A DNA stretch of 29,291 bases from UMGS621 sp964468815. Lineage in GTDB: Bacteria > Bacillota > Clostridia > Christensenellales > Borkfalkiaceae. A program made the position numbers and the translations under genes. Position 1 is the stretch's first letter; each line of letters starts with the position of its first letter. The stretch covers positions 1 through 29,291 of the forward strand of contig CAYXWN010000024.1 in NCBI GenBank assembly GCA_964468815.1, read 5' to 3'. Below, in pieces: positions 20,870 through 29,291 of this stretch. The notes under the pieces are model-generated. The model was not told the DNA's origin. It saw only the letters and a program-made list of their open reading frames with translations, and ran no database searches.

Positions 20870-23800
20870 ATGAAAAAAAGAATCTTATTTCTTATGATCG
20901 CGTTACTTACGATCGCGGCGACGTTGCTGGTCGTGGTTGCGGCAGCCGATTCGGCGACCGTCAGTAAAGAAGAGTCTGCGTTGTCGTCCGAAGCGGTTTC
21001 CGTGCAAGCCCGGATCGACGCCCTACCGAGTCTTGACGACTTTTACGGTATGAGTCGGGAAGAGCAGAACCATCTTTACGATCGCGCTCAGAACCTCTGT
21101 GACGACTACGATGCGCTTGGCGCGGAGAGCGAACAGATAAATGTAGAGAAACTGCAAGCCCTTATGGAAGCCTACGCTTCCGGCGTGCAGCCTGTGGCGA
21201 CCGATTACGGCATCTATATTGCCGGCGAAAAGGTCACCGGCGACAAAACAAGCGGCAACGGTTGGGTTTATAATCCGAGCAACAACTCGTTGACGATAAA
21301 CGGCAACATTTCCATGACGGACGCCCAAATCAAAAGCGCACCGTCGCCCCGTTCGGATTATCGGACGCGAACCACTACCGTTAACAATGAATCTCGTTTC
21401 GTTCCAGTGATCTACGTCACGAGTTCGGGGCCGCTCACCCTTAATGTTTTTGTACAGGGAAACGTCACCGTCGGTAGGTCGGGTGATGACAAGAACTCCT
21501 GGGCGAAGAAAGGAGATGCGCTTTATGTTGACGGGTGGCTTTATCGCACCTGCGGCATCTATGCGGAAAATAAGATGATTTCGATTTATTCCGCCGGGTC
21601 CGGGACGGGTACGCTCAACATCTCTACCAACGACTTGGGGATCTGCTGCGGCACGTTGCTGATTTCCGGAGTGAACGTGAATTCGGAGACCTATAACACC
21701 TCGGCAATTTATGCTACTGCCCAAATGACGGTTACGAATGGTGCAAACGTTACCGGAAATACCTACTGTCTTGGCAGTCTGTACGGCTTCGGCAAAAATT
21801 ATAACGACGTTCCGACGGCTGACGGTTTCGTTTTCCGCTACGATTCCTTAGCTGCCGTCTTTGTGGGCGGTCGCGGCGATTATGAAGACGGTAGTCTTGT
21901 GGTGGATAAATATTCCGCTTTGCATGCGTCGGGAACCGCCGGTTTTATTCGTGACGACTATAACGACTATCGTAGCGAAACGGCTTTGGACGGCATCGAG
22001 CAGATCGAGTATTGGGACAGTTCCATGTGGAAAATTGCAAATTCAAGCGATACGCGCCCTTATGCGGGGATTTGGGTGTTCAACGGTACAATGCTCGTAG
22101 ATCAGGCGACCACGACCGTGAGCGTCACCTCCAAGTCGGGGTTACTCCAACAGTTTGAAAATATCCGTAACCGTGCAAATGGTTCCACGATTAACTCACA
22201 TTGGAACGCCTTTTTGTTCCGATTGGTTGGCGTTTATGCCAAAAATGTAACGCTGTGCGCAAGCAGTCTGACCATCGACTTGGGGAGCGACGGTTACTAC
22301 CGTTCTTGCGGTCACGATTACCGCGGTATTTACTATGCGCAGTACCAAGGGGCGTTTGAAAACGATGGCAAACAAGGAAACTATTGGCTTGATAACCAAT
22401 CTGGGCAAAAAAACGGCGACGGCCATTTTGCCCTCTACAATGCGAGCAACCTTACGGTCAACGTCGCTAACTGGTTTTATACGGATAGCGGCAAAACAGG
22501 TTCTAATTATGCAATAAATCAGGTAAAGTTAGCCGAGAATATGTATCGCGCCATTCCTTGGAGTGAGAAACTGGAATGGGATATAAAAGAGTCGAAAGAC
22601 TCGGGTTCATTCTGCAATCTTGTGAAGAACGGGATGAACAACTCTCGCCATAAGAGCCACAATTTGGCGGAGATATACTTCGATCGTTCGGAAACGCTGG
22701 AAGACACTTACACCGTCCGCGCGCAGCGCCGTATCAGTGCTAAGGATGCCCACGTCGATCTGCACTTGCGGAAAAACGGAGACAAGTACGAGGCATGCTA
22801 TAAGAGTAACTTTCCGACAAATGAAATCACCGAACTGGATTCTAATATCGTCGACCTCAACCAATGGACGTGTGCAAACGTCCACGTCTTTAACGATGTC
22901 TTTTATCTGAAAGCGCGCAAAGACGATAACGTTACTGTTTCTGTGGGCTTGGGGGCGACTGCTTACTACCAGATGAGCGGCGGCACGTATTATGACAGTA
23001 CGCTGACCTTCTACGCCAACGGCGATTTGCACTTAGAAGGGGACGGCATTCTGCGTGAGTTGCAATTGAAGGTCGGCAGTGTAAATAACCTGACCGGGGT
23101 ATTCTATATGGACAGCGGTACCGTGGCAAGCGGCTCTGTAAATATTGTTAGAGTGGCCATGAACGGCGGTCACCTGCATGCAAATGGATCATTAGGGAAC
23201 GGCGGCATCCTTGCACTGGGTTATACGACAAGGGATGGAAAGCAGGCGGAAGGCAACTACTACTGTGCCAAAAACGTTGTGAAACTGGATACGTCGGATA
23301 GTGGCGGCGCCAACGCGCTCTTGTGTTTTGATGCCTCCGGCTTGTCGGTGATGAACCCGTTCGGTTCGGATGCGTATAATACGACCGGTATTTATCCCAT
23401 AGACGGGGAACTTTGGTTCTGGCGTCCGTACGAACAAACGACGTACGAGTATATCGAGCGTTACGATTACGAGGAAAACAAGAAATATGGAGATTGGGTG
23501 ACTAAACAAATTCAAGTCACACAAAACAATCCCTATGTCTTCCACCACCTGGTGGAAACCAGTGACGAGGGGTACGTAAGTTATGCTTGGCCAAAGGTAT
23601 TAGAGAAGAAAGATGCCGGTCAATGGTACGAAAACTACGTCCTGGGCCTTGAATGGAAGGAGGAAAAATCCGAACTCTTCGAGTATCACAAGAACTATAC
23701 CGAGACTTGGCTGAATGACGAGACGCACTACTACGTGACCGAAGATACCTCCACAACGTTACATTCGTTCTATTACAGCAACTATATCGAAGTTCCCGGC

Positions 23801-26800
23801 GGTGACATGGATCCGAGAAGCAACCCCATTTCTGCAATGGGCGGAACGTACTGCCTTGTCTCTGAGCGTTCGTATGCGTTGAAAAATACCGAATTGCGAA
23901 ATAACACGTACGTGGTGTGGGAACTCGTAATCGACGGTCCTTTTATGCAATATACACCATATAATCAGCCGATAGTATTGCATTACAGCGATAAGAGTTT
24001 TGAGTGGACGCCCGACAGTTTTAAGTGGGATGAGCACGAGGAGCAATATTGCGGACGCACGGCTACAATTCCTGCGTTTGATTACAATAAGTGGAAAGAT
24101 CTTCTCGCCTGCGTTAAGGAGGAACCGGGTAGGACCATTCAAATTGAAGTGTATCTTATGGAAATAACGGATAATTTTACGAAGAAGGTGCTTAAGCAAA
24201 CGTCTTATAATTTCCATATGCTCAAATTCGACGAGACTGCCAAGACGGAGCACTACTTAGACATAGGCGAGGAAGTTGCGATTACAACTCCCTACAACGA
24301 AGAGGAAGTCGCGACCTGGTCGGATGAATCCGTTACTTGGTATTGGGAGATGGCGAAAAAAGACGGCATATTTAAAAAATCTGACAGCAAAGGATCGGAA
24401 TTAAACTATAAGGCTTTTTACGACAGCGCGACCGATAACTCTTACGGTTACCGTTTTCGCCGTGTGTTGAAGATCACTGGCGGAGCGCAAGAGCAAACTC
24501 TGTTCTATTCTCCCGTACATACGATCTATCTGGGGGCTGCGATTGAACCGACGTCATCGGACTTCGCGTTCCAAGAAAACGATCCTTGCGAGAGTTTGAC
24601 TTTAACGTTCAACGCCGTGCGGGCTAATAATTACAAACTCATGTACCGCGTCAGAGGCGATAAGAGCAACGCGGTGAACGAGGTCGACGGCGTTACGATC
24701 ACCACCGCATCGGGGGCGGAAGATGGCGTTACCGTCGTCACGGCTACCGTTCCGCGCGCAAATTTTCAAAAAGCGAACGGCTATTGGGATAGAGATAAGC
24801 TCAATTTATACGAATTCTTCCTTCGTGCCGATAGTGTTTTGGCGCTGGAAAGTTCCGGGGCTGTCACCGTTACGCCGACCGACTCCGATGCGGTAACGAT
24901 AAGCATCAACGAGGCACCGTATTTCCTCATTCAGCCGACTGATTGGATCGTGATCGGCGACGGCTCTGACGAAACTCGGACCGGCTTCGGTTATTGGGTT
25001 GCCAGCGTAGAAGATACCGACAGTGCCTGGTGGGAATACACGACTGACGGCGTGACTTGGGTAAAAGTAACGACCGGAGATAACACCCAACCTTTGTACA
25101 TCGAGCGAACTTACTATTCTTCGGGGGAATGGAGAGGCGTTGTTCTGAACGTTCCGTCAACCGCCGTGCTGACTTCCGGTATGCGCTTCCGCGGAGTGAT
25201 TCAAGATGATGTCGGCACTGTTTCCAGCAAAGAGGTTGTCTATGAAGTAGTTCCCTTGCCGGAAACCATAGGGATGCCGAGCGGAGAAATCGTATGGAAA
25301 CTCAGCGAGCAAACGACCGATACTCTGTCCTTTGATTTTGCTGACGAACTCCCGGAAGGAATGTCCGTCACGGTCAAATGGCAATATGCCGGATTCCGAA
25401 TCATACTGGATGGACACAATTACGTTGGGGAAACCGTTTGGTATGATGTTGAAAATAATGATCTTTACACCGTTTCCGACCGAACCATGTTCTTCGCTGA
25501 TTTGAGTCAGACGATGATAGAAAAAACGTATCGCTGCTTGCTTGAAATTACGGTCGGCAGCGGGGATATGGCAAAAACGTATCAGCAAGCGAATGAGTTT
25601 TCAATTTTTATTTTGAGACCGGTCACCTTTAAACAATCCAAACCGAGCAGTACCATGGGCGAACAAGTGTGGGAAGGCGGCTATGGCACGATGTCGATCG
25701 AGTGGAGCGGTTCGGTCGCCGGTGATCAAGAGGTCCATTGGGAGGTTAGCCGCGATAACGGCACGACGTGGGAAAACTATACCGAAGGATACATATCGAG
25801 TATATCTTGGTTGGAATCCTTTTGCACCGTCAGCCCCTTTTCAAGAGAGATGAGCGGTTGGCAGTTCCGCTGCGCGGTGAACAATACAAAAGGAGGTAAG
25901 TCCGAAATGGCTTACAGCGGCGCCTATACGCTGCCGCGTGTCCGTTCGGAAGAGGTTTTGGCAGAGAGCGAGATTCCCGAGGCATTGGATCACGGCAACA
26001 GCGTTAAGCTTATAGCGGATATTACGCTGACGGACACGTGGGTGATCGATAAAGATACTACGCTTGATCTCAACGGGCATTACTTGACGGGCGGCGATTT
26101 TGACTTGATCAAGGTCACGAACAACGCGACGCTGACTATTATCGACAGCAATCCGAGAGTACGGAACGAGGCGGCGGACGGCACTCAACTTCCCTTCTAC
26201 GGCGGTTCTATCCGTGACGCGAGTCAACGGACCGTTTACGTCGAGAGCGGAAAAGTGCTCTTTAACGGCGGAACGATTTATAATTGTACCTATGTGGGGG
26301 CGATCGAACTTGCGATTGAAACGACGCTTGTCGTAAACGGCGGTAAGTTTAACAAATGCAATTATGCGATTAGAGGAATGTATGACAATACGAGGGGCGC
26401 CACGATTGAAATAAAAGACGGCGAGATTCTTAATTGTGTATATGCGGTCTCGGCTGAAAATGCAACCGTCACTATGTCCGGCGGTAGTATTAGTTATTGT
26501 GGCAGTATGACCGTAAACGGCGGCGCTTTCCATCTAACGAACGGGCAATTTACCATGTCGGGCGGTACGATCGAAAACTGTGCTTCTTTTTATAGCGGGG
26601 CTGCCATCGTGATGTATGGTAGCGCGGCGGTTACGATTACGGGTGGTACAATCTCAAACTGCACGGCAAATGACAATGGCGGCGCGATCTATCACAGAGG
26701 GACCTCTTTGACGATTAGCGGTTTGACCATTGAAGGTTGCAGTGCTGATGCGGGCGGCGCGATCTATCTGGTTGGAGGAGCATCCGTAACGATCAGTAAT

Positions 26801-28816
26801 AGCACGATCTCGAACTGTACTGCGACCTCAAATACCTTTGGCGGCGGTGCTATTTACGTCGATGAGGGTTCGATAACGATCGGGGAAAAGGTTGTCGTTG
26901 AATATTGCAGCGCAGTCAAGGGCGGAGCGATTTATCTGGGTGAGAACGGAGATATCCGATTAACGGATACCGTGATACGCGGTTGTGCTGCAACCGACGG
27001 CAGCGGTGCGATTTGGACGAAAGGTTCAATCTATGCCGAAGGCGGCATTGCTGACGGCGGCGTAACGGCTGGCGATATCAAGAAGACCGACTCGCTGGCT
27101 GCAATGACGACGTCTTTCTACGGTAAGGTGAGTGCCGGTAAAATCGAAGCCGGGCTTTACTACGGCGAGGTAACCGGGATCAACGAAGAAGGGTTCGTCA
27201 CGGTCACTTACAAAAATAACGGCGTTGTGTACGCCACAGGCGTTGTCGCGGTTGGGGGATTGGCTTTACAGCCTGTTACGCCCGAAGATACGCGCACTTT
27301 GATTGGTTGGTATATGGACAAAACGCCCTACCAATTCAATATGCCGGTGAACGAAGATATCGTTCTGGTTGCCAGATGGAGTGTGTCGGACGGCACGGTT
27401 GAAGATATGGCGGAAGATCTTCTGACGATAGAAAACACGCTGAACGAAATGAAAGAGTCGCTTGACGGCAAGGCGGACGCTTCGGTAAGCAACAGCATTA
27501 CCGAGTTGAGTAACGAGATCGACAGTCTGAAATCGCAACTCGAAAGGCTAAACTCCGCATTGAACGGAAAGGCGGATCAAACGACGCTTGAATCGCTGAG
27601 TTCGACGGTTTCGGGTATTCAGAATACGATCACAACCATTCAAAACAATCTCACGACGCTTCAAAACGCGGACAGCGGTTTGCAACGGCAGATTGACGCA
27701 ATCAATACCGCTTTGACCGATTTGAATAGTTCGATCGGTACGCTCGGCGGCAAGATAACCTCGCTTGAAGGTAAAGTCGCCGATCTTGAAACGGCAAAGA
27801 CCGAACTCAACGAAGCGATCGACAAAAAAGCCGACGCGGAAACCGTAAATGCGAAGATTCAAGAGTTACAAGAAGCGATCGACGCGTTGGAAGCCGTTAA
27901 GGACGACTACGCGACTGCCGATACGAAATTAAAGGCGGCTTTGGAAGATCAAATCGAAAAAGCAAAGACGGACGCTGTTTCGGCGGCAACGATGCTTGTC
28001 GAAAACGCAAAGACCGAACTCAACAAAGCGATCGACAAAAAAGCCGACGCAGCCGCGCTTGCCGCAGCCATTGAAAACTTGAATAAGTCGATTACTACCG
28101 CGCAAGAAGCGGCGCAGAATTATTCCGATACACAGAACGACGAACTCAAAAAGGCGTTGGAAAAAATGATTTCCGCCGCGGAGACCACGCTCAACGGTTT
28201 GATCGACAAAGTGCAGGGCAATCTCGACAAGGCGGTTACCGAATTGAGCGATGCTATTTCGAACGGTGACGCCGATTTGAGCGGCAAAATCACCGCGCTG
28301 AACACGGCGCTCGAAGCGGCGAAAGTTGCGTTGGAAAAAGCCGATTCCGACAATCTTGAAACGCTTAATCAGGCGATTTCGAGTGCGCAGACAACGCTTA
28401 AAGAAGCAATCGACGAGGTGCAGGAGAACCTCAACGATGCTAAAACGGAACTTAATGCCGCAATTACCAACGGAGATAAGGCGCTCGACGACAAGATAAA
28501 GGCTTTGAATACCGCTCTCGAAGCGGCGCAAAAAGCACTCGAAGCGACTGCTTCCGCCGACAAGACCGTTCTGAACAACGCCATTTCCGATGCTCAGGCA
28601 GCACTGCAAGCGGCAATTGATAAGGTTGCAAGCGACCTTGCGGACGCGAAGGCTGCGTTAGAAGCGCAGAACGCCGATTTGGAAGCAAAGTTGGCAGCCC
28701 AAGACGCTCGGTTGCAGGCGTTCACCACGATCACTTGCGTCATCGCGAGCGTTTCCCTTGCGGGCAATATCGCCATCGCCGTGATGTTCATATTAAAACG
28801 TAAGCGTATAGGCTAA
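20870..28816 (+). CDS. Giant membrane-anchored surface protein: Ig-like modules, beta-helix, InlB repeat, coiled-coil stalk
   Basis: The protein has 2648 residues; start ATG 20870 with ribosome site AAAGGAGA. A signal peptide (KKR, hydrophobic core 5-24, probable cleavage after VVAAA) is followed by a short helical segment (~45-110). A long beta-rich region (~125-840) and an aromatic-rich region (~840-1220) are unassigned. Ig-like modules cover ~1222-1690 (WEYTTDGVTWVKV and WEVSRDNGTTWENY are typical). A right-handed beta-helix (~1700-2065) has NC and GGAIY motifs once per rung. An InlB B-repeat-like module (~2107-2170, ending in VARWS) and a coiled coil (~2176-2615) follow, then a membrane helix (~2620-2641) and basic tail KRKRIG. 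There is no LPxTG motif, so anchoring is by the C-terminal helix. Likely an adhesin or surface fibre. Codon use looks more C-ending than its neighbours, hinting at acquisition. Confidence 0.85.
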   Translation: MKKRILFLMIALLTIAATLLVVVAAADSATVSKEESALSSEAVSVQARIDALPSLDDFYGMSREEQNHLYDRAQNLCDDYDALGAESEQINVEKLQALMEAYASGVQPVATDYGIYIAGEKVTGDKTSGNGWVYNPSNNSLTINGNISMTDAQIKSAPSPRSDYRTRTTTVNNESRFVPVIYVTSSGPLTLNVFVQGNVTVGRSGDDKNSWAKKGDALYVDGWLYRTCGIYAENKMISIYSAGSGTGTLNISTNDLGICCGTLLISGVNVNSETYNTSAIYATAQMTVTNGANVTGNTYCLGSLYGFGKNYNDVPTADGFVFRYDSLAAVFVGGRGDYEDGSLVVDKYSALHASGTAGFIRDDYNDYRSETALDGIEQIEYWDSSMWKIANSSDTRPYAGIWVFNGTMLVDQATTTVSVTSKSGLLQQFENIRNRANGSTINSHWNAFLFRLVGVYAKNVTLCASSLTIDLGSDGYYRSCGHDYRGIYYAQYQGAFENDGKQGNYWLDNQSGQKNGDGHFALYNASNLTVNVANWFYTDSGKTGSNYAINQVKLAENMYRAIPWSEKLEWDIKESKDSGSFCNLVKNGMNNSRHKSHNLAEIYFDRSETLEDTYTVRAQRRISAKDAHVDLHLRKNGDKYEACYKSNFPTNEITELDSNIVDLNQWTCANVHVFNDVFYLKARKDDNVTVSVGLGATAYYQMSGGTYYDSTLTFYANGDLHLEGDGILRELQLKVGSVNNLTGVFYMDSGTVASGSVNIVRVAMNGGHLHANGSLGNGGILALGYTTRDGKQAEGNYYCAKNVVKLDTSDSGGANALLCFDASGLSVMNPFGSDAYNTTGIYPIDGELWFWRPYEQTTYEYIERYDYEENKKYGDWVTKQIQVTQNNPYVFHHLVETSDEGYVSYAWPKVLEKKDAGQWYENYVLGLEWKEEKSELFEYHKNYTETWLNDETHYYVTEDTSTTLHSFYYSNYIEVPGGDMDPRSNPISAMGGTYCLVSERSYALKNTELRNNTYVVWELVIDGPFMQYTPYNQPIVLHYSDKSFEWTPDSFKWDEHEEQYCGRTATIPAFDYNKWKDLLACVKEEPGRTIQIEVYLMEITDNFTKKVLKQTSYNFHMLKFDETAKTEHYLDIGEEVAITTPYNEEEVATWSDESVTWYWEMAKKDGIFKKSDSKGSELNYKAFYDSATDNSYGYRFRRVLKITGGAQEQTLFYSPVHTIYLGAAIEPTSSDFAFQENDPCESLTLTFNAVRANNYKLMYRVRGDKSNAVNEVDGVTITTASGAEDGVTVVTATVPRANFQKANGYWDRDKLNLYEFFLRADSVLALESSGAVTVTPTDSDAVTISINEAPYFLIQPTDWIVIGDGSDETRTGFGYWVASVEDTDSAWWEYTTDGVTWVKVTTGDNTQPLYIERTYYSSGEWRGVVLNVPSTAVLTSGMRFRGVIQDDVGTVSSKEVVYEVVPLPETIGMPSGEIVWKLSEQTTDTLSFDFADELPEGMSVTVKWQYAGFRIILDGHNYVGETVWYDVENNDLYTVSDRTMFFADLSQTMIEKTYRCLLEITVGSGDMAKTYQQANEFSIFILRPVTFKQSKPSSTMGEQVWEGGYGTMSIEWSGSVAGDQEVHWEVSRDNGTTWENYTEGYISSISWLESFCTVSPFSREMSGWQFRCAVNNTKGGKSEMAYSGAYTLPRVRSEEVLAESEIPEALDHGNSVKLIADITLTDTWVIDKDTTLDLNGHYLTGGDFDLIKVTNNATLTIIDSNPRVRNEAADGTQLPFYGGSIRDASQRTVYVESGKVLFNGGTIYNCTYVGAIELAIETTLVVNGGKFNKCNYAIRGMYDNTRGATIEIKDGEILNCVYAVSAENATVTMSGGSISYCGSMTVNGGAFHLTNGQFTMSGGTIENCASFYSGAAIVMYGSAAVTITGGTISNCTANDNGGAIYHRGTSLTISGLTIEGCSADAGGAIYLVGGASVTISNSTISNCTATSNTFGGGAIYVDEGSITIGEKVVVEYCSAVKGGAIYLGENGDIRLTDTVIRGCAATDGSGAIWTKGSIYAEGGIADGGVTAGDIKKTDSLAAMTTSFYGKVSAGKIEAGLYYGEVTGINEEGFVTVTYKNNGVVYATGVVAVGGLALQPVTPEDTRTLIGWYMDKTPYQFNMPVNEDIVLVARWSVSDGTVEDMAEDLLTIENTLNEMKESLDGKADASVSNSITELSNEIDSLKSQLERLNSALNGKADQTTLESLSSTVSGIQNTITTIQNNLTTLQNADSGLQRQIDAINTALTDLNSSIGTLGGKITSLEGKVADLETAKTELNEAIDKKADAETVNAKIQELQEAIDALEAVKDDYATADTKLKAALEDQIEKAKTDAVSAATMLVENAKTELNKAIDKKADAAALAAAIENLNKSITTAQEAAQNYSDTQNDELKKALEKMISAAETTLNGLIDKVQGNLDKAVTELSDAISNGDADLSGKITALNTALEAAKVALEKADSDNLETLNQAISSAQTTLKEAIDEVQENLNDAKTELNAAITNGDKALDDKIKALNTALEAAQKALEATASADKTVLNNAISDAQAALQAAIDKVASDLADAKAALEAQNADLEAKLAAQDARLQAFTTITCVIASVSLAGNIAIAVMFILKRKRIG
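26285..27020 (+). other. Beta-helix segment with one cysteine per rung
   Basis: Ten cysteines from C1806 to C2039 occur 21-30 residues apart, each at the same place after a strand (GGTIYNC, GGKFNKC, DGEILNC, GGSISYC, GGTIENC, GGTISNC, LTIEGC, STISNC, VVVEYC, TVIRGC). Several are followed by GGAIY, as in chlamydial Pmp repeats. Confidence 0.75.
27794..28050 (+). repeat. Near-identical 44-base direct repeat in the stalk
   Basis: Bases 27794-27837 and 28007-28050 differ at only one position (g/a) and are 213 bases (71 codons) apart. Both encode AKTELN(E/K)AIDKKADA. The surrounding stalk is much less alike. Confidence 0.85.
28184..28597 (+). repeat. Two tandem 207-base (69-residue) coiled-coil repeats
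   Basis: Units 28184-28390 and 28391-28597 encode TTLNGLIDKVQGNL...LNQAISSAQ and TTLKEAIDEVQENL...LNNAISDAQ, both 69 residues, sharing KALNTALEAA-type and NGD motifs at the same offsets. A third, degenerate start (AALQAAIDKVASDLADAKAAL) begins at 28598. Confidence 0.8.
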
Positions 28817-28819
28817 ATG

Positions 28820-28853
28820 AAAACGCCGAGCAGAATTTCTGCTCGGCGTTTTT
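28820..28853 (+). terminator. Terminator of the giant surface-protein gene
   Basis: AAAACGCCGAGCAGAA (28820-28835) and TTCTGCTCGGCGTTTT (28837-28852) form a very strong stem (innermost pairs open as the loop) three bases after the stop, ending in a T run. Confidence 0.92.
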
Positions 28854-29291
28854 AACGTACGCATAAAGTTTCGTACAAAAAATATTGAGTGCTTTTGTTT
28901 AAATGTTATTTTACAACTGTCGATTCTTTCGGTAGAATTATACGCGCGTCCAAAGCCGAAATTCGTCTAACAAGCAAGAACTTTTCCGACAAGTTGCTTT
29001 TCTTGACGGGAAAGAAGCCTTCTCGCGCGTTTACCTCGGCAGTCGGCAACGGTATTTTTCTCGGGAAACCGCCGTTGAATTTTGATTTTAACGCATGAAA
29101 AAAGCCCGACTCTTTTCACTATTTCTAATGAATCAAGTTAGGCTTAAAGTGTGTTTGTCGAAGTATTTTAATACAAACGACACCCCTAGTGCCAAAAAGC
29201 GACACCCCTAAGTGTTAGAACGATTACTTTGACACCATTTAGATACATTTCAACTGTATTAGTACTATTAGATTTGAACTTTAGTGCAATG
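28854..29291. other. Gap without a convincing gene; possible IS end on the right
   Basis: An open frame 28889-29098 (GTG start, 69 codons, ending PPLNFDFNA) has no ribosome site or recognisable domain. A loose inverted repeat AAGCCCGACT (29102-29111) / AGTTAGGCTT (29136-29145) follows. From about 29150 the composition changes to AT-rich DNA with GACACC repeats (separate entry). Confidence 0.5.
29150..29291. mobile_element. Possible terminal region of an IS21-like element (partial)
   Basis: CGACACCCCTA occurs twice (29178-29188 and 29200-29210, 22 bases apart) and TTGACACC once more (29229-29236), with GTATT/AATAC inverted arms (29163-29174) beside them. Short repeated blocks at the tips with GACACC/TGTC cores are seen in IS21-family elements. 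No transposase is visible before the window ends, so this is tentative. Confidence 0.3.

Noticed and set aside
26285..27020. Beta-helix as a pectate lyase or other polysaccharide lyase domain
   Set aside because: The rungs are regular NC/GGAIY repeats without the acidic calcium site or Arg expected of lyases, so a structural or adhesive role fits better.
27548..28609. Long minus-strand frames inside the coiled-coil region
   Set aside because: They are shadows of the biased heptad codons of the real gene and give low-complexity, unrecognisable proteins.
1..29291. CRISPR array, phage genes or toxin-antitoxin pair
   Set aside because: No regularly spaced identical short repeats, phage structural genes or recognisable toxin-antitoxin pair were seen in the window.

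Overview
The window looks like part of a chromosome of an endospore-forming Bacillota, most likely an anaerobic gut-type member of the Clostridia. The grounds are low-to-moderate GC, strong AGGAGG-type ribosome sites, sigma-A promoters with 17-base spacers, the sporulation pair yabP-yabQ placed directly before divIC, and a single-membrane style surface protein. The species cannot be named from the sequence alone. Almost all genes lie on the + strand. The exceptions are a tRNA-Ser cut by the left edge and an AraC-type regulator.

Layout. Bases 1-34 are the 5' part of tRNA-Ser (minus strand). Bases 113-997 (minus) encode an AraC regulator divergent from a three-gene operon (1174-4463): a ROK-type sugar kinase with an unusual N-terminal extension, a PIG-L/LmbE deacetylase and a GlmS-isomerase-like SIS protein. 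Together they read as a deacetylate, phosphorylate and deaminate route for amino sugars, resembling the archaeal chitin pathway. Next come a dUTPase with a predicted leaderless mRNA, then a yybP-ykoY (Mn2+) riboswitch with its own terminator in front of a Ca2+/Mn2+-type P-type ATPase.

Bases 8087-10914 form a tightly overlapping five-gene operon: yabP, yabQ, a DivIC/FtsB protein, a short Ppx/GppA phosphatase and an M50-like membrane metalloprotease. An MFS (OPA-type) transporter, an Lgt-like protein with a non-canonical signature, an RlmI-like rRNA methyltransferase plus SDR oxidoreductase pair, an LDH/MDH family enzyme carrying the malate-type Arg at the specificity position, and a bleomycin-hydrolase/PepC-type peptidase follow. 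Bases 18217-20611 are a TetR plus two-component ABC exporter operon with a perfect palindromic operator at its promoter.

The right third is one very large gene (20870-28816, 2648 codons). It encodes a secreted, membrane-anchored surface protein: signal peptide, long beta-rich N-terminal region, Ig-like modules, a right-handed beta-helix with a cysteine in each rung, an InlB B-repeat-like module, a roughly 440-residue coiled-coil stalk with 69-residue repeats, and a C-terminal membrane helix with a basic tail. Its promoter carries inverted operator-like copies. The last 440 bases hold no convincing gene but contain GACACC repeats that may be the end of an IS21-like element.
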